From a virus: a stretch of DNA of 52,972 nt. This document shows, in pieces, positions 27,812 through 35,311 of the stretch. The notes under the pieces were generated by a model, which was not told the origin of the DNA, ran no database searches, and saw nothing but the letters and a program-made list of their open reading frames with translations. The stretch is taken from IMG/VR virus record IMGVR_UViG_3300020420_000019, positions 1 through 52,972 of that record. One strand, written 5' to 3'. The first letter of the stretch is position 1; each line of letters starts with the position of its first letter. A program made the translations under genes and the position numbers.

Positions 27812-28435
27812 ATGTTTAAATATGATGCGATTTCTCCTCCTGTCTCAGGATGGTTAGAAATTTCTTTGGATACAGAGGTAATTGATTATCTCTGGAAAGT
27901 TATCCATGCGTCAAGATTTCCTGGCTTAAATGTAAAAGGATCTCTTGCAGGTAACATTTCAAAGAGCACAGGTCTTAAAGATACAGATGACTGGTTTTTA
28001 AATAATGTGCTAAAGGATTGTGTTGAGAACTATAAAAAAGAATTTCCATTTACAATTAGAAAACCTGACACTATATCAGATCGCAATATAGCGTTAGATG
28101 GTTTCTGGGTTAATCATCAAAGGAAACATGAGTTTAATCCTGCACATGATCATTCGGGTGCATACTCGTTTGTTATATGGATGAAGATACCAACAGAATC
28201 AAAAGAACAGCACAGTCTACCTTTCTTACAAGATGTTGGACAACCATGTGCTTCTAATTTTGACTTGACTTATATTGATACAACAGGTACAATATATCCA
28301 TATCCATATTTTATGGATCCTGATAAGGAAGGTAAGATGTTATTTTTTCCTTCTACATTTAAACATTGTGTATATCCTTTTTATGTTAGCGATGAAGAAA
28401 GGATCTCAATATCTGGTAACATTTTTTATACATAA
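27812..28435 (+). CDS. Putative Fe(II)/2-oxoglutarate-dependent oxygenase (1)
   Basis: The 207-residue protein has the elements of the double-stranded beta-helix 2OG oxygenase fold. FNPAHDHSG supplies H112 and H114 (with D113), FFPSTFKHCVYPF supplies the distal H185, and DEERISISGNIFY supplies R197, which would bind the 2OG carboxylate. The 'H.H....s.viwmkiP' and 'FFPs...H.v.P' spacing is that of oxygenases common in marine T4-like phages. Whether the metal site is HxH...H or HDx...H cannot be settled from sequence. The substrate is unknown; protein or nucleotide hydroxylation are options. It lies in the accessory island between gp16 and gp17, near a second such gene. Confidence 0.7.
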   Translation: MFKYDAISPPVSGWLEISLDTEVIDYLWKVIHASRFPGLNVKGSLAGNISKSTGLKDTDDWFLNNVLKDCVENYKKEFPFTIRKPDTISDRNIALDGFWVNHQRKHEFNPAHDHSGAYSFVIWMKIPTESKEQHSLPFLQDVGQPCASNFDLTYIDTTGTIYPYPYFMDPDKEGKMLFFPSTFKHCVYPFYVSDEERISISGNIFYT

Positions 28436-28450
28436 AAGTAAAGATTGAAC

Positions 28451-28609
28451 ATGGCACTCTCAGACAAAACTCAAAAACTATTTGATAAATTTGTTGAATG
28501 GGACAAGAGACTTATTAAAAAGTTTCAAGATAAGTTTGGGTTGTCAGATTATCAAATGAAATGCATAGCGTTTGCCAAGGGGTTTATAATAGGTGCAATC
28601 CTTCTCTGA
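28451..28609 (+). CDS. Short protein with C-terminal hydrophobic segment (52 aa)
   Basis: The ATG at 28451 opens 52 codons ending at TGA 28607-28609. The protein is a Lys-rich helix (SDKTQKLFDKFVEWDKRLIK) followed by CIAFAKGFIIGAILL, a short membrane-inserting tail. It overlaps the start of the NifU-like gene by 17 bases, and the arrangement suggests coupled translation. No family is recognised. Coding status is supported by tight packing between neighbours. Confidence 0.5.
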   Translation: MALSDKTQKLFDKFVEWDKRLIKKFQDKFGLSDYQMKCIAFAKGFIIGAILL

Positions 28610-28862
28610 TAAAATTAAAGAATCCATAGATCCTATAAAACAACATATAGAAGGTGATGGTGGGAGTGTAGAATTTATTGAGTTAACAGAGGACTTAATA
28701 GTAAGACTTAAAGTATCTGGATCTACTAAACCATGTTTTGATTGTCCAGACCCTATGAAATATTGTACTCCATGTATAATGGATACAAGACACCTACAAA
28801 GTGAAATAAGAAGACATCTTACAGAATCTTTTTCGGAATTGAATGGCATTGAATACGATTGA
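28593..28862 (+). CDS. NifU C-terminal-like Fe-S cluster protein
   Basis: The 89-residue protein starts at GTG 28593. KESIDPIKQHIEGDGGSVEF is the classic opening of the NifU/Nfu C-terminal domain ('I.P.i..DGGd.e.'), followed by LIVRLKVSGSTKPCFDCP with the C48-x-x-C51 pair expected to hold a bridging [4Fe-4S] cluster. A second pair, C58-T-P-C61, is unusual for Nfu proteins. The role would be to carry or deliver an Fe-S cluster in the infected cell. Its location between two iron-dependent oxygenase genes is notable. The next gene starts within its last codons (28843). Confidence 0.75.
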   Translation: MQSFSDKIKESIDPIKQHIEGDGGSVEFIELTEDLIVRLKVSGSTKPCFDCPDPMKYCTPCIMDTRHLQSEIRRHLTESFSELNGIEYD

Positions 28863-29379
28863 CACAGTAACTGTCAAAAAAGAGTTACCAATTTTTACAG
28901 TGAAGTTACCTGAGTTAGATGTTTCTCATGTAATAGAAGAGTATAGAAATTTATATCCCGAAGATTATAACAAAGAATTACCCAATGCTCCTGTAAGATC
29001 TTCTTGGAGAAGTAACATGTGGGCAATGGACTATCCTAAATTAAAATCATTTGTTTCAATAGTTACTAAATGTTGTGAGACTGTTGGTCGTGACTATTTT
29101 CATATGAGAGAAGATACAAAATTTGAATGTAATAATTTATGGATGATGCGTTATAATAAAGGTGATTATGCAAAACCACATAATCATTTTCCAAACGATC
29201 TATCATGTGTATATTATGCTAAAGTAGATAAAGATAGTGCTCCTATAATTTTTGAAGGAGATGTAGAAATAAAACCAGTTAATAATTTATTAATAATTTT
29301 CCCGTCGTTGCTCTTACATGAAGTTCCATTAACAAACGGTCAGCGAACCGCAATATCACTGAACTTTCGAGCAAATTAA
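28843..29379 (+). CDS. Putative Fe(II)/2-oxoglutarate-dependent oxygenase (2)
   Basis: The 178-residue protein carries a clear 2OG oxygenase signature. KPHNHFPNDLSCVYYAKVD gives H113 and H115, FPSLLLHEVP gives H159, and GQRTAISLNF gives R168 for 2OG binding. The 'h.HP...lSgvyYv' and 'lHeV.P....R.aIs.N' pattern is the PF13759-like type found in many cyanophage proteins. It overlaps the NifU-like gene by 20 bases, so the two are probably made together. The first 60 residues are more variable and may hold the substrate-specific part. The substrate is unknown. Confidence 0.75.
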   Translation: MALNTIDTVTVKKELPIFTVKLPELDVSHVIEEYRNLYPEDYNKELPNAPVRSSWRSNMWAMDYPKLKSFVSIVTKCCETVGRDYFHMREDTKFECNNLWMMRYNKGDYAKPHNHFPNDLSCVYYAKVDKDSAPIIFEGDVEIKPVNNLLIIFPSLLLHEVPLTNGQRTAISLNFRAN

Positions 29380-29417
29380 CCTCATACATAATATTAATTA
29401 ATCACTATTATTAGTTT

Positions 29418-29717
29418 ATGTTATCAACAGCATATCGTCTACGGTTAGTAGAAATCTGCAAATCAATTGCAGCAGGTCAAGAGGTGAATTTGGAAGACAT
29501 GATATGGGCAGAGAAACTGTCAAAAGCAAACACATCTGCTAGAGGTATGTTAAGTTCGGCACGAAGATTAAACAGGGATGATGACTCGTCTTTTCTTAAG
29601 TACTTGGATATTGGGGACTCTGATCCAAGGTTACACAAAAGGGGTTTCAGTGGAGCAGATGATATAGCAGATTGGTTTAAAAACAAAAGGTCAGATGACT
29701 GGAGGCAAAGAGACTAA
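29418..29717 (+). CDS. Conserved marine myovirus protein of unknown function
   Basis: The 99-residue, charged, probably helical protein ends in GFSGADDIADWFKNKRSDDW. Its 'DIGDsDP..H..GF....DIADWF...DDWR.RD' C-terminus is a pattern I associate with small hypothetical proteins encoded near the terminase of marine T4-like phages. It overlaps the next gene by one base (TAATG). No catalytic or metal motif is visible. A 38-base AT-rich gap precedes it, without a clear promoter. Confidence 0.65.
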   Translation: MLSTAYRLRLVEICKSIAAGQEVNLEDMIWAEKLSKANTSARGMLSSARRLNRDDDSSFLKYLDIGDSDPRLHKRGFSGADDIADWFKNKRSDDWRQRD

Positions 29718-29881
29718 TGAATGGTAGACTAGACAAAGTTGCAATGACAAATAAACTTATGCAACTCAAAAGAGAAATACATTACAAGTGTGAGATAGGA
29801 GAAAAGAATGAAGGATATTGCAGAGGAGCAAATGATTATCTCAATAGAACTTTTGATGTATTAGATGAATATTGGCAATGA
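29717..29881 (+). CDS. Small hypothetical protein (54 aa)
   Basis: ATG at 29717 (TAATG overlap with the upstream stop) opens 54 codons ending TGA 29879-29881. The product begins MNGRLDKVAMTNKLMQLKRE and ends NRTFDVLDEYWQ. It is charged, probably helical, and has two cysteines. It is packed by one-base and four-base overlaps on both sides, which supports a real gene. Function is unknown. Confidence 0.6.
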   Translation: MNGRLDKVAMTNKLMQLKREIHYKCEIGEKNEGYCRGANDYLNRTFDVLDEYWQ

Positions 29882-29985
29882 CAGTAGTTCATAGTGTTAA
29901 TATAATGGTGTTGATACTAGTGATAGCAGTTACTATTGTCATCGCATATATAATGAAGATGGCATATGAGGAGATGAATGGCTGA
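29878..29985 (+). CDS. Very small membrane peptide upstream of terminase (35 aa)
   Basis: ATG at 29878 (ATGA overlap) opens 35 codons ending TGA 29983-29985, overlapping the large terminase start by 8 bases. Residues 7-25 (VNIMVLILVIAVTIVIAYI) are a strong transmembrane segment, followed by KMAYEEMNG. It may be a genuine micro-protein or a leader that couples terminase translation. Confidence 0.5.
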   Translation: MTVVHSVNIMVLILVIAVTIVIAYIMKMAYEEMNG

Positions 29986-31636
29986 TCAAGATGTGTATCT
30001 TGGTAATCCGAATCTAAAGAAAGCAAATACAAAGGTTGAATTTTCTACAGATCAGATTCAAGAGTTTATTAAGTGTAAACAGGATCCGATATATTTTGCA
30101 AAGAATTATATAAAGATTGTTTCTCTTGATGAAGGTCTTGTGCATTTTAAAATGTGGGATTTTCAAGAAGAACTGATTAGAAATTTCCACGAATCTAGAT
30201 TTAATATATGTAAGATGCCTAGACAGACTGGTAAGTCAACCACATGTGTTGCTTACCTGTTGCATTATATTGTTTTTAATGATAGTGTTAATGTAGGTAT
30301 TCTGGCAAACAAAGCAGCAACTGCTAGGGAATTATTAGGTAGATTACAAACTGCCTATGAAAATTTACCTAAGTGGATGCAGCAAGGTATATTGTCATGG
30401 AATAAAGGATCAATGGAGTTAGAAAATGGATCTAAAATACTGGCAGCATCTACCTCTGCATCTGCAGTTAGAGGTATGTCTTTCAACATTATTTTTCTGG
30501 ATGAGTTTGCCTTTGTTCCTAATCATATTGCTGAGGCATTCTTCAGCTCAGTATATCCTACTATCACTTCTGGTAAATCCACAAAAGTCATAATGGTTTC
30601 TACCCCATGTGGTATGAATCATTTCTATAGGTATTGGCATGATGCACAGAGGGGTAAGAATGAATACACTGCTACTGAGGTACACTGGTCAGAAGTGCCA
30701 GGTAGAGATGAGGCATGGAAAGAACAAACTATAAAGAACACATCAGAACAACAGTTTAAGGTTGAGTTTGAGTGTGAGTTCCTAGGATCTGTTGATACAT
30801 TGATTAGTGTAACTAAACTTAGAAACCTTGTATTTGAAGATCCAATAGTTAACAACCATAAGGGATTATTAGTATACGAACATCCTGTTAAAGGTAATGA
30901 TTATATTATAACTGTAGATACTGCTAGAGGAATAGACCATGACTCCTCAGCATTTATAGTATTTGATATAACGACATATCCATATAAGACTGTAGCAAGA
31001 TATAAGAATGCAGAAATAAAACCTATGCTGTTTCCAAATCTTATAATGGATGTAGCAAAAGCATATAATAATGCATATGTATTGGTAGAGATTAATGATA
31101 TAGGAGAACAGGTTGCAAGTATTATGCAATATGATTTAGAATATGAAAATCTTCTTATGTGTGCTATGAGAGGTAGAAATGGTCAACAAGTAGGATCAGG
31201 ATTCTCTGGTAGTAAAACCCAACTTGGTGTGAGAATGTCTCAGGCAGTTAAGAAATTAGGTTGCTCTAACTTGAAAACTTTGATGGAAGATGATAAAATA
31301 ATAACAAATGATTATGATATCATTGCTGAACTTACCACCTTTGTTCAGAAGAAACAGTCATGGGAAGCAGAAGATGGTTGCCATGATGACCTAGCAATGT
31401 GTCTTGTTATCTTTGCATGGTTAGTTGCACAAGACTATTTCAAAGAGATGACAGATACAGATGTTCGTAAACGCATCTATGAAGAACAGAAGAATCAGAT
31501 TGAGCAAGACATGGCTCCTTTTGGTTTTATACTGGATGGTGTAGATGACGAGGACGAGTTTGTTGATGGTAATGGTGACAGGTGGATGAAAGCAGATGAA
31601 TATGGTGATCGCTCATTCATGTGGGAGTATAAATGA
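29978..31636 (+). CDS. 17: Large terminase subunit gp17 (packaging ATPase and nuclease)
   Basis: The 552-residue protein has the N-terminal packaging ATPase: Walker A RQTGKST at residues 82-88, and Walker B FLDEFAF with D175-E176. The C-terminal RNase H-like nuclease follows, with candidate acidic residues D314 (TVDTARGIDHDSSAF), E371 (VEINDIGEQ) and D470/D471 (CHDDLAM). It binds the portal gp20 and, with gp16, cuts concatemers and pumps DNA into the prohead. The length is close to T4 gp17 (610 residues) and both domains look complete. It starts inside the preceding micro-ORF and overlaps the next gene by 4 bases. Confidence 0.95.
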   Translation: MADQDVYLGNPNLKKANTKVEFSTDQIQEFIKCKQDPIYFAKNYIKIVSLDEGLVHFKMWDFQEELIRNFHESRFNICKMPRQTGKSTTCVAYLLHYIVFNDSVNVGILANKAATARELLGRLQTAYENLPKWMQQGILSWNKGSMELENGSKILAASTSASAVRGMSFNIIFLDEFAFVPNHIAEAFFSSVYPTITSGKSTKVIMVSTPCGMNHFYRYWHDAQRGKNEYTATEVHWSEVPGRDEAWKEQTIKNTSEQQFKVEFECEFLGSVDTLISVTKLRNLVFEDPIVNNHKGLLVYEHPVKGNDYIITVDTARGIDHDSSAFIVFDITTYPYKTVARYKNAEIKPMLFPNLIMDVAKAYNNAYVLVEINDIGEQVASIMQYDLEYENLLMCAMRGRNGQQVGSGFSGSKTQLGVRMSQAVKKLGCSNLKTLMEDDKIITNDYDIIAELTTFVQKKQSWEAEDGCHDDLAMCLVIFAWLVAQDYFKEMTDTDVRKRIYEEQKNQIEQDMAPFGFILDGVDDEDEFVDGNGDRWMKADEYGDRSFMWEYK

Positions 31637-32055
31637 AGGTTGTTATTGTTAGTGGTGGGTTTGATCCAATCCACAGTGGACACATTGCACATTTTAAAGA
31701 AGCAAAGAAACTAGGAGACATTCTTATAGTAGGTTGTAACTCAGATGAATGGTTAACTAGAAAGAAAGGTAAACCATTTATGCCTATAAATGAGAGAATG
31801 TGTATTATTAAAGAACTAAAAATGGTAGATAGTTGTGTATCATTCAATGATGATAACAATAGTTCTATTGATCTAATTAATAAAACACTTGAGTTATTTG
31901 ATGATGTTTTGTTTGCTAATGGTGGAGATAGGACAAAAGATAATATTCCAGAGATAGATGCATTTGATAAAGACCCTAGGGTTTCATTTGCGTTTGGTGT
32001 TGGAGGTGAAGATAAAAAGAACTCTAGTAGTTGGATTCTATCACAATGGACATAG
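31633..32055 (+). CDS. Cytidylyltransferase-like nucleotidyltransferase
   Basis: The 140-residue protein starts KVVIVSGGFDPIHSGHIAHF, which contains the nucleotidyltransferase motif HxGH at H14-H17. A GDILIVGCNSDEW strand and NERMCIIKEL follow, typical of the RfaE C-terminal, TagD and glycerol-3-phosphate cytidylyltransferase type. Such enzymes transfer a nucleotide from CTP or ATP to a phosphorylated sugar or alcohol. The usual C-terminal ISSTxI-like motif is represented only loosely by KNSSSWILSQW. It overlaps gp17 by 4 bases (ATGA) and the next gene by 10 bases. The substrate is not predictable. Confidence 0.8.
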   Translation: MKVVIVSGGFDPIHSGHIAHFKEAKKLGDILIVGCNSDEWLTRKKGKPFMPINERMCIIKELKMVDSCVSFNDDNNSSIDLINKTLELFDDVLFANGGDRTKDNIPEIDAFDKDPRVSFAFGVGGEDKKNSSSWILSQWT

Positions 32056-32297
32056 AAGATCAGTTTAGTCATAGTGACCTATTATTAACTGAAAGAACAT
32101 GTAGAATATGTAAAGCAACAAAAAACTTGATAGAGGATTTTTATATAACACATAAAAATAGTACACACCTTAGATCATCATATTCATATGAATGTAAGAA
32201 ATGTACTATCGAAAGAATTAGAAAATCTAGGCAAAAAAAGAAAAGAAACAGACCTAGACCTTTACCTCCATACCTAGCAGACTATCCTGACTGGTAG
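32046..32297 (+). CDS. Small zinc-ribbon protein
   Basis: I take the ATG at 32046 as the start (a TTG at 32031 is in frame but deeper in the upstream gene), giving 83 residues. CRICKATKNLIEDFY and YECKKCTIERIRKSRQKKK supply two CxxC pairs about 30 residues apart, a four-cysteine zinc-binding arrangement. A strongly basic helix follows, then a Pro-rich end. This resembles the zinc-binding N-terminus of HNH/endonuclease VII-type phage proteins but lacks a nuclease motif. A nucleic-acid-binding role is inferred. It lies just before the gp18 late promoter. Confidence 0.6.
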   Translation: MDIEDQFSHSDLLLTERTCRICKATKNLIEDFYITHKNSTHLRSSYSYECKKCTIERIRKSRQKKKRNRPRPLPPYLADYPDW

Positions 32298-32335
32298 TGT
32301 TCATGCATTGTTTCCCCGATCAAAAGACCACAAAT

Positions 32336-32343
32336 AATAAATA
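32336..32343 (+). promoter_or_regulatory. T4-type late promoter upstream of gp18
   Basis: AATAAATA matches the NATAAATA late consensus and lies 36 bases before the gp18 ATG, the same spacing as before gp8. An AAGGGGAAG ribosome-binding site at about 32367-32375 follows. Confidence 0.7.
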
Positions 32344-32379
32344 ATGATAGACAAAATTGGAATCTAAGGGGAAGAACAG

Positions 32380-34620
32380 ATGCCACTAAATTTAGCATCT
32401 CCTGGTATTGTTGTAAGGGAAGTTGATCTAACCAATGGTAGAGTTGATGCGACATCAACACTAACAGGTGGATTAGCTGCTCCATTTGCAAAAGGACCTG
32501 TGGAGAGTCCTCAACTCATAGAGACAGAAGCAGATCTACTTGACACTTATGGACAACCTTATCCAAAAGATAGTCATTACGAATACTGGTTAACTGCCTC
32601 ATCCTATCTCGCCTATGGTGGTGTGATGAGAGTTGTTCGTGCTGACGACGAAGAATTAAAGAACGGTTTTATAGGAATCGCTCAAAGCGTAAAGATAAAA
32701 AGTCCAGATGACTATACAAACGCAGGGTATGCAGAGAACACTATTGCAGGTGTTACATATGCTGCTAAGAATCCTGGCTCATGGTCAAATGGTATTAAGG
32801 TATGTACTATTGATGGATTTGGTGATCAGGTACTAACAGGTATCGTCACAACCAATGTATTAGGATATGGTTCTACAACAGTTCCTATTGATCCTATAGA
32901 TCTACAGGTTGGATATGCTGTAACACAGGTAGTTCCTGCCAACACAGTTATAGCAGGTGCAGGTTCAACTAGTGTACTTGATGGATACTTCAAAGGACAG
33001 ATTGTTGAAGTCGGTATGTCAGCAATCACAGTTAAACTAATTTCACATGTATCTGCAGGTGGAACAGAAACTGCAGTTGACTATCAACCAGGCGGTATCT
33101 ACAATTTCTCTGAGACAGGTTATCTTGGTATTCACACAGGAGAAATAAGAAGATACGGTTCATGGAGAAATTTAGCACCTGGCACATACAGTGGTGTAAC
33201 AACATACACTAGTGCAGCAGACTGGTTCGATCAGCAATCAATTACACTATCAAGTGGTGTTAGCATCAAGTGGAATCAAATCGCTGACAAACCTGGCACA
33301 TCTGCTTATGCATCAGTCAGAAATTCTAGATTTGATGAAGTACATGTTGTTGTCTACGATGACAAAGGTACTATAACAGGTAATGCAGGTTCAGTACTAG
33401 AGAAGTTTACAAACCTATCTAAGGCAAAAGACGCACTATTCTCAGCAGGTTCTTCATCATACTGGAGAAAGGTTATTGAGATTGGATCTAATAACATCTT
33501 TGCAGGTGGTGCACCTACAGGAATTACAACAACTGGATTCTCAGAAGACGGTTGGGATGTATTCGGTGATGGTGGTTGGGATCAGGATACTGAGAATATT
33601 ACTTTCAGTTCTATCGGTAACTACAGTGCTGTAATGACAGGTGGTTTAAACTACAATGGAATCGGCACAATCACTGAGCAGAATGCTCTTAAGTTAGACA
33701 TCGGTGCTTTATCTGAAGCATACGACTTCTTAAGAAACACAGACGAGTATGATATAGACTTCTTACTCCTAGGTTCTGCTAACCATGGTAAGAATGAAAC
33801 TCAAGCATTATCAAACAAACTAATTGAGATTGCTGAGTTTAGAAAGGATGCAGTTGCATTCCTATCTCCTTGGAGAGGATCATTCTTAAGTCCATCTGGA
33901 TCAGGTGAGTCACTTCAGTTGAAACCAGACACAGTAACCGACAACATAGTTGCTTACTACTCACCAATCACATCAAGTTCTTATGCGGTTCTTGATAGTG
34001 GTTACAAGTACATGTATGACAGGTTTAACCAACAGTTCAGATATGTTCCTATGAATGGAGATATCGCAGGTACATGTGCAAGAAACGATATTAACCAGTT
34101 CCCTTGGTTCTCACCAGGCGGTACTGCTAGAGGTGCTATATTAAATGCTGTTAAACTAGCATTCACACCTAACAAGGTTCATAGAGATAAGTTATACTCT
34201 AACAGAATCAACCCAATTATCACAGCACCTGGTGCAGGAATAGTTCTATTCGGTGATAAGACTGGACTAGGTAGAGCATCTGCATTCGATCGTATCAATG
34301 TTCGTAGATTGTTTATCTTCATCGAGAAGGCAATCGCTGCTGCTGCTAAGGACATACTCTTTGAATTCAACGATGAGATCACAAGGATCAACTTTATCAA
34401 TATCGTTGAACCATTCTTAAGAGATGTACAGTCCAAGCGTGGTATCCAAGACTTCATCGTCATCTGCGATGAGACAAATAATACTCCTGCTATCATAGAT
34501 AGTAACGAGTTCGTTGCTGATGTTTACATCAAGCCAGCAAGATCAATTAACTTCATCGGTCTAACCTTCGTGGCAACACGAACAGGTGTTTCCTTTGACG
34601 AAGTTATTGGAAAAGTTTAA
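32380..34620 (+). CDS. 18: Tail sheath protein gp18
   Basis: The 746-residue protein begins LASPGIVVREVDLTNGRVD, followed by GGLAAPFAKGPVESPQLIET and SYLAYGGVMRVVRADD, the tail-sheath N-terminal pattern. The C-terminal third (IFIEKAIAAAAKDILFEFND, VEPFLRDVQSKRGIQDF, VADVYIKPARSINFI) is the conserved core domain that contracts around the tube. gp18 forms the contractile sheath; contraction drives the tube through the host envelope. The length is close to T4 gp18 (659 residues) with somewhat larger peripheral domains. It is preceded by its own late promoter and is likely co-transcribed with gp19. Confidence 0.95.
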   Translation: MPLNLASPGIVVREVDLTNGRVDATSTLTGGLAAPFAKGPVESPQLIETEADLLDTYGQPYPKDSHYEYWLTASSYLAYGGVMRVVRADDEELKNGFIGIAQSVKIKSPDDYTNAGYAENTIAGVTYAAKNPGSWSNGIKVCTIDGFGDQVLTGIVTTNVLGYGSTTVPIDPIDLQVGYAVTQVVPANTVIAGAGSTSVLDGYFKGQIVEVGMSAITVKLISHVSAGGTETAVDYQPGGIYNFSETGYLGIHTGEIRRYGSWRNLAPGTYSGVTTYTSAADWFDQQSITLSSGVSIKWNQIADKPGTSAYASVRNSRFDEVHVVVYDDKGTITGNAGSVLEKFTNLSKAKDALFSAGSSSYWRKVIEIGSNNIFAGGAPTGITTTGFSEDGWDVFGDGGWDQDTENITFSSIGNYSAVMTGGLNYNGIGTITEQNALKLDIGALSEAYDFLRNTDEYDIDFLLLGSANHGKNETQALSNKLIEIAEFRKDAVAFLSPWRGSFLSPSGSGESLQLKPDTVTDNIVAYYSPITSSSYAVLDSGYKYMYDRFNQQFRYVPMNGDIAGTCARNDINQFPWFSPGGTARGAILNAVKLAFTPNKVHRDKLYSNRINPIITAPGAGIVLFGDKTGLGRASAFDRINVRRLFIFIEKAIAAAAKDILFEFNDEITRINFINIVEPFLRDVQSKRGIQDFIVICDETNNTPAIIDSNEFVADVYIKPARSINFIGLTFVATRTGVSFDEVIGKV

Positions 34621-34645
34621 TTAATCCACTTTAGGTAAAAGACCA

Positions 34646-35266
34646 ATGGCAATCAATTCCCAAAACCCGCCAAAGACTTCGGATAGAACTATAGATAAGT
34701 TCAAGTCGAGGTTAACGGGTGGTATTGCAAGACCTAATCTGTTTGAGGTTGTTCTTGCTTTCCCAGATGGTGCTGTAGATGCGTCAGTAGCAGACATAGA
34801 TCCTAAATCTAGGTTCCTTGTCAAAGCTGCTGCACTCCCTGCATCTAACATCGCTCCTATAACTGTACCTTTTAGAGGCAGACAGTTAAAAATTGCAGGT
34901 GACAGAACATTCGATGAATGGCAGATTACTGTAATTAACGATACAGACTTCGCAATCAGAGGTTCTTTCGAGAGATGGATGAACTCCATGTCTAAAGTAT
35001 CTGATAACGCAGGTAATATCAACCCAGAAGATTATACTAAAGATGCATATGTGTATCAACTAGGTAGATCACCAGTTGATTCAGCATCACAATCATCAAG
35101 TGAGAATATGCCTATCCTTAGAACATATAAGTTCTATAGTGTATTCCCAACTCAAGTATCTCAAATTGACCTTTCTTACGATTCTTCAGACGCAGTTGAA
35201 GAGTTTACTGTAACCCTACAGGTTCAGTGGTGGGAAGCAGCAGGTCAAGGTGGCGATGTTGCTTGA
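34646..35266 (+). CDS. 19: Tail tube protein gp19
   Basis: This 206-residue protein carries the tube-protein pattern: GGIARPNLFEVVLAFPDG, FLVKAAALPASNIAPITVPF, RGRQLKIAGDRTFDEWQITV and DFAIRGSFERWMN. gp19 hexamers stack to form the rigid tail tube through which DNA passes. It follows gp18 by 25 bases, with no late octamer between, so it is probably read from the gp18 promoter. The length is slightly more than T4 gp19 (163 residues). Confidence 0.93.
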   Translation: MAINSQNPPKTSDRTIDKFKSRLTGGIARPNLFEVVLAFPDGAVDASVADIDPKSRFLVKAAALPASNIAPITVPFRGRQLKIAGDRTFDEWQITVINDTDFAIRGSFERWMNSMSKVSDNAGNINPEDYTKDAYVYQLGRSPVDSASQSSSENMPILRTYKFYSVFPTQVSQIDLSYDSSDAVEEFTVTLQVQWWEAAGQGGDVA

Positions 35267-35276
35267 TCCGTGGTAT

Positions 35277-35284
35277 AATAAATA
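35277..35284 (+). promoter_or_regulatory. T4-type late promoter upstream of portal gene
   Basis: AATAAATA lies 27 bases before the gp20 ATG and a few bases after gp19. A GTATAATAAATAG context also gives an overlapping bacterial-type TATAAT (35274-35279), so dual recognition is possible. Confidence 0.65.
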
Positions 35285-35311
35285 GAAAGGATAAGAATAC
35301 CTCTCTATAAG

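Noticed and set aside
31617-32072. 151-codon minus-strand frame opposite the nucleotidyltransferase
   Set aside because: The plus strand has an intact HxGH enzyme with coupled starts; the minus frame has no motif.
32310-32375. TTCCCC/GGGGAA inverted pair in the gp18 leader
   Set aside because: The arms are short and about 50 bases apart; sequestration of the ribosome-binding site is possible but too weak to call.
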